Source: Rugalucina vietnamica
Taxonomy: Eukaryota > Mollusca > Bivalvia > Lucinida > Lucinidae
Length of the DNA stretch: 64,000 nt
Direction of reading: 5' to 3'
NCBI GenBank assembly: GCA_964017185.1
Contig: OZ024876.1
Location: forward strand, 2,122,418-2,186,417
Shown: in pieces, positions 45,201-52,857 of the stretch
Position numbering within the stretch: the stretch's first letter is position 1
Layout: every line of letters starts with the position of its first letter
Program-made: the position numbers and the translations under genes
Notes under the pieces: model-generated
Databases searched by the model: none
What the model was told of the DNA's origin: nothing
What the model saw: only the letters and a program-made list of their open reading frames with translations

Positions 45201-45802
45201 AATGTGATGAATTAATGAATAAACGGAACATAAATACTATCTCAAATCTGTCAAAATTCATATATTATGCATTTAAATCAAGACAATTGTCATTGCTAGA
45301 TGTTTAAGTTCAATTATATTAATATCATGTCTGCTGTGTATATGCTCCTCGGTAAACATACTGTAAACTCATTGACCATTGTTGTATATAGTACTGTTTT
45401 TGTTGTATTTTGTCCTCACCAATGTATATATGTTATTGTAGGCTATAGGCATGTGTATGCTTAATGCTGAATAAAATTATTTGTATTTGTATTTGTATTG
45501 TTTAATATGTTTTAGGCTTAAATTTTAGAGATGAATTGTTAAAATATGATATACCGGCATATCTTTTATTATGCAGTGAGCCGATCGGTGCGTCATGGTA
45601 CAGATTATTAAAAGCTCTGTAAAATAGAGTATATAATGCATTTAAAATGATATAATCACACACGAAAAAAACTTATTCTTACCCTTCGTCTTTCATGATA
45701 TCGTCTCGGTCGTTCAACCTCAGCCTGGACAGTATATACCGGGGGTGGAATCCTGGAGGCATACAGCGCCGAGCCCCTACCGTCGTAACCTCTGTTGTCC
45801 AT
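24133..45802 (-). CDS. Monocarboxylate transporter-like (MFS, SLC16-type) protein, nine exons, 526 aa
   Basis: Coding exons in order are 45802-45683, 43071-42810, 41948-41796, 41148-40988, 28771-28534, 28323-28018, 27679-27554, 25480-25366 and 24232-24133. The nine sum to 1581 bases; every intron is GT-AG and all phases agree. PPDGGVWAW at 61-69 opens the first helix and is close to the PDGGWGW signature of MCTs. MEYFKKWRMTAL near 194-205 fits the MCT motif at helix 5. About twelve hydrophobic segments follow, ending with a helix near 465-490 and a basic tail. Expected role: proton-linked or facilitated transport of small organic acids at the plasma membrane. The helix 6-7 loop is short for an MCT and the substrate is unknown. 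Upstream non-coding exons are possible. Confidence 0.85.
24376..24520. mobile_element. MITE family B, degenerate
   Basis: CATTACGAAAACAAATCTTT, TTTTGGATCAAAAC and TTTCACGGACGTGCTTTCCT match family ends, but the hairpin is lost. In MCT-like intron 8. Confidence 0.5.
24734..24962. mobile_element. MITE family A copy in MCT-like intron 8
   Basis: TGAGCCTTTGCATGAGAAAA and complement at the ends; hairpin GATCAGCTGTGCAGTAACTG and complement. Confidence 0.92.
25129..25232. repeat. Family D fragment, self-complementary
   Basis: TTGTTCGTTTGATTCATTGC at one end and AATCAAACGAACAAG at the other, with GTCAACAGCTATGGTCATGT inside. A short relative of the dispersed repeat. Confidence 0.55.
25366..25480 (-). 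CDS. MCT-like gene, exon 8
   Basis: Acceptor TTGTACATCTTAG, donor GTAAGTTATAG. Codes residues 456-493: DSLDEREGGIDNV, then the last helix FYFAGSAFLLAGLIAVVVI and basic NVKRCF. Confidence 0.85.
25722..26867. mobile_element. Inverted-repeat element with GATACGGTACCGTATC palindromes, in intron 7
   Basis: Ends (TAAATTTTAGGCAGTGGCTA left; complement right) are inverted copies. The perfect 16-bp palindrome GATACGGTACCGTATC occurs at 25744, 26761, 26795 and 26829. Inner arms ATATTTTCAGGTGAGTTTTA also recur inverted near 26700. About 1.15 kb, no transposase. Confidence 0.8.
27023..27240. mobile_element. MITE family A, diverged
   Basis: TGAGCCATTGTATCAGAAAA at the left and TTAGTTTTCTCACACGATGG at the right; a partial deletion shortens one hairpin arm. 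Confidence 0.8.
27277..27535. mobile_element. MITE family B, diverged
   Basis: CATCAGGAAAACATCCATGA to CATGGGCATGTTTGCAAAA, with AACATAGATTGTGGGTACTC at the hairpin; its tip is shortened. Confidence 0.8.
27554..27679 (-). CDS. MCT-like gene, exon 7
   Basis: Acceptor GTTTTGACAG, donor GTTAGTTTTAG. Codes residues 414-455, including FETVLRWVIPIAFSRQYI and GLLGLFAGSTTIANNFIA, two helices of the C-terminal half. Confidence 0.85.
28018..28323 (-). CDS. MCT-like gene, exon 6
   Basis: Acceptor CATATCATTCAG, donor GTAACGTTAC. Codes residues 312-413: an extracellular-type loop (GSGSPFTTQ), helix LIAIFLYPCGATLGYIALAF, WPAKKRF and helices to YTAILGALQ. Confidence 0.88.
28534..28771 (-). CDS. MCT-like gene, exon 5
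   Basis: Acceptor TTTATTTTGTCAG, donor GTAAGTGG. Codes residues 233-311: GDATRADIEDM, helix 6 (CVCAPAGVAFFTSIVIAPL), a short basic central loop with KDHRHIRD, and helix 7 LILTLLVYGIYYF. Confidence 0.88.
28914..29469 (+). pseudogene. LINE ORF2 fragment before the RT
   Basis: Two overlapping frames (28914-29282 and 29227-29469) carry the post-endonuclease linker: GKGYWKFNNSLLKDQEY, an Asn run, then RSRSRYEELGEKPTHYFF and LEKRNYTSKV, which precede the RT in L1/Tx1 elements. Frameshifted. Confidence 0.75.
29510..31226 (+). pseudogene. LINE reverse transcriptase, broken
   Basis: Frames at 29663, 29884, 30066 and 30867 carry the RT in order: DKSPGLDGFTVEFFK, ITCIPKPNK, NENQKGFIAGR, EKAFDTVSWGF (catalytic Asp lost or shifted at a TGA at 30069), GCRQGDPISPYLFILC and QYADDTQLIL (YADD box). 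A final frame to 31226 runs into inserted DNA near 31173. Confidence 0.8.
31307..32298 (-). mobile_element. Mariner-like DNA transposon (copy 2) with transposase remnant
   Basis: Left end CGTGGTTTGTCAGAAAAGTT, right end GGTGTCCACAAACCTCG, TA on both sides. The minus strand at 31436-31768 has an open frame with AYSPQEIVTHVQQ and AFDSWIHRHKNVDSQGSFVK, resembling the C-terminal end of mariner transposases (W..R..kC....G.Y..K). The catalytic region is absent. Same family as 1752-2763. Confidence 0.75.
31550..31768 (-). pseudogene. Mariner-like transposase C-terminal remnant
   Basis: The frame spans 31436-31768; its useful part is the first 70 or so residues. It ends after VDSQGSFVKKK, where intact transposases stop, and then reads on in non-homologous sequence. 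No DD(34)D catalytic residues are present. Confidence 0.45.
32299..32575. other. Unassigned repeat-like DNA
   Basis: Contains the palindrome TTTTAAGCATGCAGCATGCTTAAA and GTACGCTTGGTGTACG. Related wording recurs near 37000-37600, so it is probably part of a dispersed element. No gene. Confidence 0.4.
32576..32845. repeat. Family D interspersed repeat
   Basis: CCATTGGGGCCTAAAGAAAT, GGTTAACCGCGCTTGTCTGA, CAAGCACTTGTTGGATGTGA and TAAAATGGAGGCAACATCCC follow the family order. A partial MITE family A follows directly. Confidence 0.8.
32849..32976. mobile_element. MITE family A, right part
   Basis: Starts mid-element (GAAGCTTGAAATTTCGGATT), has one arm of the hairpin deleted, and ends TTTTCTTGTGACGCGGTTCA. 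Confidence 0.75.
32977..33869. other. Non-coding stretch
   Basis: Short frames only and no recognised repeat apart from A-runs. Unassigned. Confidence 0.4.
33998..34350. repeat. Subterminal ATATCTAGAT-rich repeats
   Basis: Two tandem copies, about 180 bp apart, of CATATAGTATCTAAAACTAG with an ATATCATATCTA stretch. The far end of the element (39225-39350) has related ATATATTTCG/ATATCTCCTT blocks. Confidence 0.75.
34351..36640. other. Interior of the 5.4-kb element, no recognised gene
   Basis: About a dozen short frames, none with a known domain. 35600-36070 has repeated phrases such as TTGGTACNAATTTTTCACAT and ATGTGAA, a loose direct-repeat region. Confidence 0.45.
36645..36958. repeat. Family D interspersed repeat
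   Basis: From CCCATTGGGACTTAAAGAAA through GGTTAACCGCTCAGGTCTTA and GGCAACGTCCCGACATGACC to a (CAAA)n tail. The A-rich microsatellite end suggests a retroposed SINE-like repeat. Confidence 0.85.
37695..37985. repeat. Family D interspersed repeat
   Basis: From CCATTGGGACCTAAAAGAAA to CAATTCAAACAAACCAACAA. Contains TTCGCTACTGACTGACCATC, the part missing left of the CR1-like LINE. Confidence 0.85.
37997..38310 (+). mobile_element. tRNA-derived SINE
   Basis: GGTGACGTAGTGGTAAAGCA fits a pol III A box and GGTCATGGGATCGATCACC, about 35 bp on, a degenerate B box. Both lie at the head of the repeat, as in tRNA-derived SINEs. The body has no ORF of interest. Confidence 0.6.
38312..38566 (-). repeat. 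Family D interspersed repeat, reverse orientation
   Basis: TATGGTCATATTGGGATGTT, CCTTTCAATGGGACTTCTAC, CAGACCTAAGTGGTTAACCA and CCCATCTATTTCTCACGGCC. Confidence 0.8.
38722..38760. repeat. (GAA)n microsatellite
   Basis: AAGAAGAAG run with one GAC interruption. Confidence 0.9.
39390..40032 (+). pseudogene. L1/Tx1-type LINE ORF2 C-terminal part
   Basis: Resumes after the 5.4-kb insertion: PPVWTIELNENPVHV, VYVQKLIQTKKGSRIFYD, WHEVQIRDFQYKINNKIL and the Cys/His knuckle CSYCREQPEKIHHLFLTCP, a feature of L1/Tx1 ORF2 ends. A frameshift near 39690 separates the pieces; the tail reads FINFLKKK. Confidence 0.8.
40790..40975 (-). mobile_element. SINE fragment next to the exon 4 donor
   Basis: TTTTACGTCCCTTTCAATAT, AGACGGGCCAATCAGTAGGC, CACCCGCAAGCAGAACATG and CCACACCAGACATGGCGGTG match the SINE at 55687-55926. 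The tRNA-like head is missing; the matching part stops about 12 bp from the donor of MCT-like exon 4. Confidence 0.75.
40988..41148 (-). CDS. MCT-like gene, exon 4
   Basis: Acceptor TCCTGACTCTAG, donor GTAAGTATTC. Codes residues 179-232: GLGCAFWRFTAIVAV, MEYFKKWRMTALILSGFGRV and GIFIGYAILSAPLTKLRD; helices 4-5 with the MCT-type YFxKxR motif between them. Confidence 0.9.
41172..41210. repeat. (TGAG)n microsatellite
   Basis: About nine GTGA units, 25 bp upstream of the exon 4 acceptor. Confidence 0.95.
41561..41774. mobile_element. MITE family A copy in MCT-like intron 3
   Basis: TGAGCCGCGTCGTGAGACAA to CTTTTTCGTGTCGAGGCTCA. The hairpin has lost one arm's inner part (CAGCTGTGCAGC remains). 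It ends about 20 bp from the exon 3 donor. Confidence 0.88.
41796..41948 (-). CDS. MCT-like gene, exon 3
   Basis: Acceptor TCTATTTTTCAG, donor GTAGGGCG. Codes residues 128-178: FIAAIASVFIGYRVVAMFGS, LLVLAGFLSASFVHPGD and the start of the next helix LMGFLVGFLG. GYRVVAMFGS fits the MCT loop 2-3 region. Confidence 0.88.
42054..42170. repeat. Duplicated about 120-bp segment, copy 1
   Basis: CAAGTGCCGTCGCGTG to GATGCATAACAGTAGCAAGT recurs at 43528-43650 with roughly 85% identity. Same orientation; both copies lie in introns of the MCT-like gene. Confidence 0.85.
42440..42788. mobile_element. MITE family B copy, interrupted by a LINE tail
   Basis: TTACGAAAACACGCCCATGC, hairpin TACCGCCTCGGCAAGGCGGT, GGTATACCCCTGCATACCCC. 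The right part is split by 42663-42753 and resumes GGTGTGGGGTATTTATTTCA. It overlaps the end of MCT-like exon 2 region only in intron sequence. Confidence 0.82.
42663..42753 (+). mobile_element. LINE 3' tail with (TTATC)n
   Basis: A 90-bp insertion ending AAATAAATTTTCTTATCTTA, typical of a severely 5'-truncated LINE or SINE end. It splits a MITE family B copy. Confidence 0.6.
42810..43071 (-). CDS. MCT-like gene, exon 2
   Basis: Acceptor GTTTATTTCAG, donor GGAG|GTACATC. Codes residues 41-127: a Ser/Thr-rich cytosolic stretch, DPPDGGVWAWIIVLACGVLH (MCT signature and first helix), FYDTIVIGRF and ESTYEDFQVF. The chosen donor gives phase 1, matching exon 3; reading on meets a stop eight codons later. 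Confidence 0.85.
43090..43324. mobile_element. MITE family A copy in MCT-like intron 1
   Basis: Left end starts TTAGCCGTCTCGTGGGAAAA (TTAGCC for TGAGCC) and lies about 20 bp upstream of the exon 2 acceptor. Hairpin GATCAGCTTCGCAGTTACTG and complement; right end TTTTCCCATATGGCGGCTCA. Confidence 0.9.
43325..44590. other. Intronic stretch of the MCT-like gene
   Basis: Apart from the duplicated segment at 43528-43650, no gene or known repeat is recognised. Confidence 0.45.
43528..43650. repeat. Duplicated about 120-bp segment, copy 2
   Basis: Partner of 42054-42170. On the minus strand both can be read as CIPPTNEVMQ followed by a similar 25-residue stretch, but without clear splice sites. Confidence 0.85.
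44600..44690. mobile_element. MITE family B fragment
   Basis: GAGCAAAAATAAGAAAAATA and TTGAAAATTTTTTCAATTTT are family wording; the rest is absent. Confidence 0.5.
45170..45500 (+). mobile_element. LINE 3' end fragment with (ATTTGT)n tail
   Basis: A short frame ending VQKCDELMNKRN ... RQLSLLDV and stop, about 160 bp of 3' UTR, then AATAAAATTATTTGTATTTG. Layout fits the 3' end of a truncated LINE. Confidence 0.6.
45683..45802 (-). CDS. MCT-like gene, exon 1 (first coding exon)
   Basis: ATG at 45802, 40 codons in phase 0, donor GAAGG|GTAAGAATAAG. Codes a polar N-terminus starting MDNRGYDGRGSALYASR and rich in Arg and Pro, predicted cytosolic. GGTTGCAG just upstream could be an acceptor, so a 5' UTR intron is possible. 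Confidence 0.75.
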
Positions 45803-45810
45803 ACTTGCCT

Positions 45811-46616
45811 GCAACCACGCCCTGTCGATGGAAGAAAAAAATCCTATATCAAAGTCCTTGTTTTAAGGTAAAAGCGGTTATGGTAAACTAAAATCTTTAT
45901 TTTGCTTCACAAACACACAAATATGTGTTTGTAATATACACCGTTGCGCAATTGTTAGGTGTTTTAATCCTTTCTTTTGTCATATGTTTATGTCTATTGT
46001 TAAAATTTGAAACTTTTCGCAAAAACTGCGAAAACTACCTGTATTTTCTACCGGGTGTAAACACTGAATATCGAAAGACTATCCCATTCACCTACCAAAC
46101 ACGAAATGTGGAAACATAATACCCTAGACTTAACTATGAATAACAGTCAATACTTGCCACCCGATATTTCTATTCAAAATACTAGCATTATTTAAGCTTT
46201 GTCACAACATTTTTGCCGTATGACTCTTAAAAACGAGGAAAGAGAGATACACATGGCTTAATTGTCCCACCCTCCTTCAATATTCCAAACTGTTATCGTT
46301 ATTTTGTCACCTGAGACTGGCAGATAATACTCTAGGAGTTGTTTTATGCTCAGAATCACGTTAGGACACGTTATATTTTTGTGAAAAAGTAAAATAGACG
46401 TTTAATTGTTGTATAGATTTTCTATAATGATTTCTACACAGTTCCTAGAGGACTACTGAAGGAAGACCAATGAATTATTGAACTTTCTTTATTGCTCGGA
46501 GAATTGATTATCCTATTAACCAACCAGAGAACTGTACAACTGCTCATCTGAAGAATGATTTCCCTACCCTGTGCACACAGTATCATGTTTCCCTCATGTA
46601 TTTACAATTTTAAGTA
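45811..46616. other. Stretch upstream of the MCT-like gene
   Basis: Possible promoter or 5' UTR intron of the minus-strand gene. No TATA-type or other motif is convincing, and no ORF has a recognised domain. Confidence 0.4.
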
Positions 46617-46893
46617 ATCAGGAAAACATTTTGTGACATGTATATCCCCTTAACCCCACTTTTATAAAGAAAAACTGGCGTATGGAGGGGTATACCTGTT
46701 TTTTCTTATTTTTGCTCTAAACATAGATTGTGGGCACTCGTTAGAACCGCCTCGCCGAGGCGGTTCTAACGTGTACCCACGATCTATGTTTAGAGCAAAA
46801 ATAAGAAAAATATCAAAATTTTTCTGATGAAATTTTCAATTTTTATAGCTGAAAAAAATCTCTGTATATTGCATGGGCATGATTTCATAATGG
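46617..46893. mobile_element. MITE family B copy
   Basis: ATCAGGAAAACATTTTGTGA, perfect hairpin TTAGAACCGCCTCGCCGAGG and complement, GCATGGGCATGATTTCATAA. Confidence 0.92.
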
Positions 46894-47351
46894 GGAGAGA
46901 GCATCCGTAGTCAGGTGTAGATCTAAACTTGAAACGATATCACTACCTAGGCACGTAGGTCTTTTGTCTTCTTTTTATATTTTGTTCGATTTTTAAATGA
47001 CCACCTTTTTGGGAAGAAGCTGGAGACACGGTTTACCGTTATGTTCTATGTTAGTTTTGGCATACCCTGGGTATATGTCTACTAACAAAAAATTTTAAAA
47101 CTTGTCTGACATAGCACTAGAAGTAGAGAAATGTACACCAGAATGTTACTTTTTCATTATTAATTTTGGCACCCCGAGAGCATTATATTTGTCTGTTTCC
47201 AGTTCGTTTTTTTTTGTGTGCACATTTCCTTGTCATTGATAAAGTATTGTAGCGATATTCAGTTCTGTGATGTAGGTTACGGGAACCTTCGGAGAGTAAC
47301 GAGCGCTCACGGAAACAACCCTGCTGTGTAAACCCCGGACTATTTCAGGTA
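46894..47351. other. Non-coding stretch
   Basis: No gene or recognised repeat. Confidence 0.4.
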
Positions 47352-47632
47352 TGAATTTCTTGAATATTGGATATTCATGTGTGTTGGTGAGTTCTTTGAT
47401 GGCTGAGTAGGCCTATTCTAGCTCTAAACTGTCGGTTTGAAGTAGAGCAAGTCAGTTAGGAATCTGCTGGTGGACCATTGGTATTGGCTTTGCGTTCTCT
47501 GCTTTCTTTCAGCTTCACAGATTTTCTTTTCTTCATATAAAGCTGCTCCTTTATTGACGATTTGCCACTTCGATCGCTCCTGTGCAGTATGTTCCCAAGA
47601 CCCTATTGGTAAGAGAAGCTTTGAGGGTGTCT

Positions 47633-48757
47633 TAATATACTCATGTCCAATGAAAACGTATCACTCCTCGGATGCTCTTAGTTGCGGGACATCAAAACCT
47701 TTGTGCACATATGATGTTTCCTTATGTTATATAGGTTGAATACAATGTTTCTACGCCAAAAGTTTATCCCCCCGCGACGGTTTGTAAGCGACGTTACGTC
47801 AGACTACAAATTACGTTTATTCAATTTTACGTAAGCTATGACTGATCCAAAAATCCCGGAAATGATTTTCCCGTATGCGAGTAGCTCTACGAACTATTCG
47901 CCGCCTAGTAAACCATTACATCGCATCACAACACACGGTAAAAGCGCTCTACGCGTCACCATGCACGCCTAAAAAACGCAAAGTCTTGCAAATTCGGTCA
48001 AAAAACGTTCACAAACGGTTTCTTTGATACAGATATCCCAAAAACAGTTTATTTTGGGAAAACGAATCTTAACATATGCAAAACGTCACCGAAATCATTT
48101 TCTAGAATGACGTTCGATGACTGACGTCAATTTTAAGCTTCTCTCCAGCCGCTTCTGGAAACGCTATCGAGTCAGAATTTCTGAAAATCGTTTTTGTTTG
48201 TCGAGATGAATATAAACGTACAATAAAAGATGAACAGGTCATTTAGGTTCAACGTCTTTGCGATTTTAAACGCTTTACGTTAGCCATTAAACGTCAAAAT
48301 CCTAAGCCTTTATGATGTAATGGGCAAGATTCCTGGACAAAACGGCTAACATTTTTTATTTAATCGCAATTTTGCTACAGACATTTGATTGCCTTTTTAA
48401 TGTCTCTGTTATTGTGCAGTGGTCAAAATGTTGCTTATGACGTCAAGAATTCCACGTTGACGTTTTCGAAGCACACTGACTGTCGAATTCTTCATGTTTC
48501 GACGTTATGCATCTTCTAGGCGCGAGTCGATGCGTGATTGAAAATTTCTTCACATCTGGCGTATTCAAATACAGGGTGTGTGATTTTCTTTTTGATGGTT
48601 AACGTCTTGGTTGCTTTATCCTCGGAGTATCACTTATCAGACTGATTTGCGAACGTGCCATGATTTGGACAGCTTATCACAGTACTGAAATGTTCAGTCA
48701 AAAACATATTTTTTTACACTTTTGTAGGTGGTACGTTTTCATTGGACATTAGTATAT
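47633..48757. mobile_element. Inverted-repeat DNA element inside the old LINE
   Basis: ATGTCCAATGAAAACGTA (47643-47660) and its exact complement (48732-48749); the match extends about 8 bp outward with one mismatch (ATATACTC/TAGTATAT). LINE sequence (GAGGGTGTCTT ... TAGCGTTTCTTC) joins across it. No transposase; many ACGTCA phrases inside. Confidence 0.85.
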
Positions 48758-48816
48758 ATAGCGTTTCTTCTGGCCACATTGAGAGCGCTTTCCTTCCTGG
48801 AATTCTCCATAGAAAA

Positions 48817-48820
<4 letters not shown>

Positions 48821-48863
<43 letters not shown>
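48821..48863. repeat. Poly(T) tract in the old LINE copy
   Basis: 43 bases of T replacing AAACTTTC-type LINE sequence. Confidence 0.95.
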
Positions 48864-48864
<1 letters not shown>

Positions 48865-49122
48865 AAGTCGCTCATCAGGCATTCTTATAACATGACCAGT
48901 CCATCTTAGCCGTGCTAGCTATATGCATGCTTTGCATCCCTGCCTTTTGCAGGACCTCTGCGTCTGGAACATTGTTTTGCATGCCACTTGATTATAACAG
49001 CTTTCGTTTGCATTTTTGCCGCTGCGCTGGCATTCTTATCCATATCATCTGCATAGAGGAGCTCATCTAGCACATCAGTCTGCACCTTAGTTTTGGCTTG
49101 CAACCTCATAAGGTTAAATAAA

Positions 49123-49358
49123 TGAGCCGCCGCATGGGAAGACCAACAATCTGCATATGCGAAAACAAAGACGCAGATCAGCTTCGCGGTAACCGCGAAG
49201 CTGATCAGCGCCTTTGTTTTCGCTACTCGAATAGTACAGTTCCTCCTCTACTTAACTCCAAAATTTCAAGCTTCTAGCCTGCTTCTGTAGCTGTACACGC
49301 CGGTTTGTGTCAGACCTGTTCGGAAACCACATTGTTGGTTTTCCCACGAGGTGGCTCA
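49123..49358. mobile_element. MITE family A copy inside the old LINE
   Basis: TGAGCCGCCGCATGGGAAGA to TTTTCCCACGAGGTGGCTCA with perfect hairpin GATCAGCTTCGCGGTAACCG. LINE sequence GGTT-AAT is present on the left and TTGTCATAAAAGCGGT on the right, so the MITE is the younger insertion. Confidence 0.93.
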
Positions 49359-50903
49359 AATTGTCATAAAAGCGGTATCTGATTGGAAAACCAGTGTCAC
49401 TGTCCTGAAAAGCATCCATGAGCATGGCAGAAAACATCATGCTGAACAGTGTTGGTGCCATAACACAGCCCTGTTTGACACCTATTCGTCACCTCAAAGG
49501 GTTCAGAGACCTCTCCATCATTTTTCACACGTGCCTGCATGTCATCATGAAAAGGCCGCACAATTGCTATGAATCTGGATGGACAGCCAAACTTGGCCAT
49601 GATTTTCCAGAGTCCATTACGACTACCTGTGTAAAAAGCTTCGGTGAGGTCAACAAACGTCATGACTGTATACCTCGGCATTTCTTCTGCAGCTGTCTTG
49701 CTGTGAAGATCATGTCAATTGTCCCTCTGTCTTTTCTGAACCCACATTGACTTTCTGGGATAAGTCCCTTCTGATCAAGATGAACATTCAGACGATTCAA
49801 CAGAACATTTGCCAGTATCTTCCCAGCAATGCATAGAAGGGAGATGCCTCTGTGGTTGTCACAGACTTAAGGATTTCCTTTCCGCTTGTATAGGTGGATT
49901 ATGGATGCATCCTAAAATTTCCCTCCTCCACATACAATGAAACAAGTCTGTCTGTTTCTCTGCTATGGGTAGCCCTCCACCCCTACCCCACCTCACACCC
50001 CCACAACCTTATAGACCTTGGTAGGAATTGCATCTGCACCTGGAGCTCTGTCAGGTGACAGTTGTTGAACTGCTTTTCTTGTTAGCTGAGAAATAATTGA
50101 CGTGAGCTATGAAATTGTATTAAAGTGAGGAAGAGGTTCTCAGCATCAACCTCAGTCGCTCGTCCTCATCCGACTGCGCCAGAGGCAAGACACAGGTCAA
50201 GGTCTGGAGTTGGGTTTGGGTGCAGTGTATGACCGTAACATCTTTAGTGTCTTGTCGCGCTCTGCATAACAACATGTAGCTGTATTACTTTCCGGACCGT
50301 TGAATCAAAAGATGATTTCTTACGCTCCGTATATCAAATAGTCCTTGCACATCTGGACTAGGCATATCCAGACACACAGGTTTTAGTTTGGAATAACCTT
50401 TTCCTAGATGAATTGCTGGCCACAGCTGAAGAGAACTCAATCTACCCTTTTTAGCTCATCTGAGCCGTTAGGCTCACAAGGTGAGCTTATAGTATACTAG
50501 TACCCGTCGTCATCCACAATGTTCAAACGTCGAAACCGCTGTGCCAATCAAAGCCAAACTTCATCTGGAGCATCCTTAGGAAGGGGGAACGAAAGTTTGT
50601 ACAAGTTGGCTTCTTTAAAAAGAAACTAATGAAAAGGTCAGCAGCCGTTTGTTATAAGATATTCCTTTTGCTATAGATTTCAGTGTTGTTGATTCTCTGG
50701 TTTGTCATTAATTTCGATTTTCATACGTTTCAGTTTCGTTTCCTATACATGAATGTCGTTTCTTGTTATGAACGCTTGACCAGTGTGTGTATCTGTCACT
50801 CAATGCATTGACCAAAATTTCTGATGTTATGGAATCAAAGCCAATACTAAAGGGAACACGATTGATAGTTCGTCTCTCACTAATGAGAAAGACCATCATT
50901 ATT

Positions 50904-52857
50904 TCTTGAATAGTGCTGATGTGTGTTGGTGAGTTCTTTGATGGCTGACTAGGCCAATTCTGGCTCTAAACTGTCGGTTGCAAGTAGAGCAAGTCAATGT
51001 CATAGAGTCTGATGGTGGCACATTTGTTTTGGCTTTGCGCTCTCTTCGCTTTCTTTCAGCTTCACAGATTCTCTTCTTTTCATAAAGACCTGCTCCTTTG
51101 TTGATGAGACCTCGCCACTTTGATCGCTCCTGTGCAGTCTGTTCCCAGGACCCCATTGGTATTTCGAAATCCTTCAGAGAGGCTTTGAGGGTGTCTTTGT
51201 AGCGTTTCTTCTGGCCACCTTGAGAGCGCTTTCCCTCCTGTATTTCTCCATAGAAAACTTTCTTTGGAAGTCGCGCATCAGGCATTCTTATAACATGGCC
51301 AGTCCATCTTAGCTGTGCTAGCTTTAAGACTGTATGCATGCTTTGCATCCCTGCTTTCGTCAGGACCTCTGTGTCTGGAATCTTGTCCTGCCACTTGATT
51401 TTTAACAACTTTCTCAAACAGCTTAAGTGGAAATGGTTAAGTCTCTTTGCATGGCGTTGGTATACTGTCCAGGTCTCACATGCATACAAGAGGGTTGGCA
51501 GTACCACAGCCTTGTAGACTTTCAGCTTGGTGTCAAGCTTGATTCCATTTCGCTCCCAGACATTTGCACGGAGTCGTCCGAATGCCACACTAGCCTTTGC
51601 AATTCTGGCAGTGATCTCATCATCAATATACACTGCTCTGGAGAGAGTGCTTCCCAGGTAGGTGAACTTGTCAACAACTTTCAGTTTTTGCCCATTCACA
51701 GTGATGGTTGGTTCATTATATGGCTTTCCGGGCGCTGGTTGGTGTACAACCTCTGTCTTTTTTGTGCTGATTGTGAGATCATAGTTATCACATGACTGTG
51801 AGACTTGATCCATGGCTCTTTGCATTTTTGCCTCTGTGCTGGCATTCTTATCCATATCATCTGCATAGAGGAGCTCATCTAGCACATCAGTCTGGACCTT
51901 AGTTTTGGCTTGCAACCTTCTGAGGTTGAATATGTTGCCATCAAAACGGTACCTGATTGGAAAACCAGTGTCACTGTCCTGAAAAGCATCCATAAGCATG
52001 GCAGAAAACATCATGCTGAACAGTGTTGGTGCCAGAACACAGCCTTGTTTGACCCCATTTGTTACTTCAAATGGTTCAGAGAACTCTCCATCATTTTGCA
52101 CACGTGCCTGCATGCCATCATGAAACTGCCGCACCATTGCTATGAATCTGGGTGGACAGCCAAACTTGGCCATGATTTTCCAGAGTCCATCACGACTAAC
52201 AGTGTCAAAAGCTTTGGTGAGGTCAACAAACGTCATGTATAGATCTACATTCTGTTCTTGGCATTTCTCCTGAAGCTGTCTTGCTGTGAATATCATGTCT
52301 ATTGTCCCTCTGTCTTTTCTGAATCCACATTGACTTTCTGGGATAAGTCCCGTCTGATCAAGATGAACATTCAGACGATTCAACAGAATTTTTGCAAGTA
52401 TCTTCCCAGCAATTGATAGGAGGGAGATGCCTCTGTGATTGTCACAGACTTGAGGATTTCCTTTCCGCTTGTATAGGTGGATTATGGATGCATCCTTAAA
52501 TTCTTGTGGGATAGCCTCCTTTCTCCACATACAGTGAAACAACTCTGTCTGTTTCTCTGCCATGGGTAGCCCCCCAGCCTTGTAAACTTCGGCAGGAATT
52601 GCATCTGCACCTGGGGCTTTGCCAGATGATAGTTGTTGAACTGCTTTTCTTGTTTCCGTAACGGTAGGAAATTCATCTAACAGAACATTGCACTCTATCT
52701 GTGGAAGTCTGTCGATTGCATCCTCATTGATGCTTGATGGTCGATTAAGCACACTATTGAAGTGTTCTGCCCACCTTTCCAAGATAGCTTCTTTATCTGT
52801 GAGAAGTGTTTCCATCTGCACTGAGCAATGTGGTGGCTCCAGAACTCTTTGGACCAT
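50904..52857 (-). CDS. Reverse transcriptase with C-terminal C2H2 finger, 652 aa
   Basis: Complete RT domain: SSGKAPGADAIPAEVYK, DASIIHLYKRKGNPQVCDNH, RGISLLSIAGKILAKILLNR, CGFRKDRGTIDM, TFVDLTKAFDTV (Asp), GVKQGCVLAPTLFS, LLYADDMDKN (YADD), KFTYLGSTLSR. The tail ends CSTCNRQFRARIGLVSHQRT. The first about 20 residues are out of frame with the element: true ORF2 enters from the frame at 53254 near 52815. Makes cDNA from LINE RNA; without endonuclease this copy is not autonomous. The stop follows LFKK at about 50899. Confidence 0.88.

Larger units (their letters stand above)
47352..50100 (-). mobile_element. Second-LINE family, old copy, heavily disrupted
   Basis: Matches the minus-strand LINE at 50864-53356: 3' end at 47352-47635, then RT sequence at 48758-50100, with many indels and stops. 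It is broken by an inverted-repeat element (47633-48757), a T-run and a family A MITE. Fragments such as TGSRNGLWKIMAKFGCPSRF survive at 49397-49681. Confidence 0.85.

Noticed and set aside
49397-49750. Opposing frames at the old LINE
   Set aside because: Plus-strand frames here are antisense shadows of the minus-strand RT fragments.
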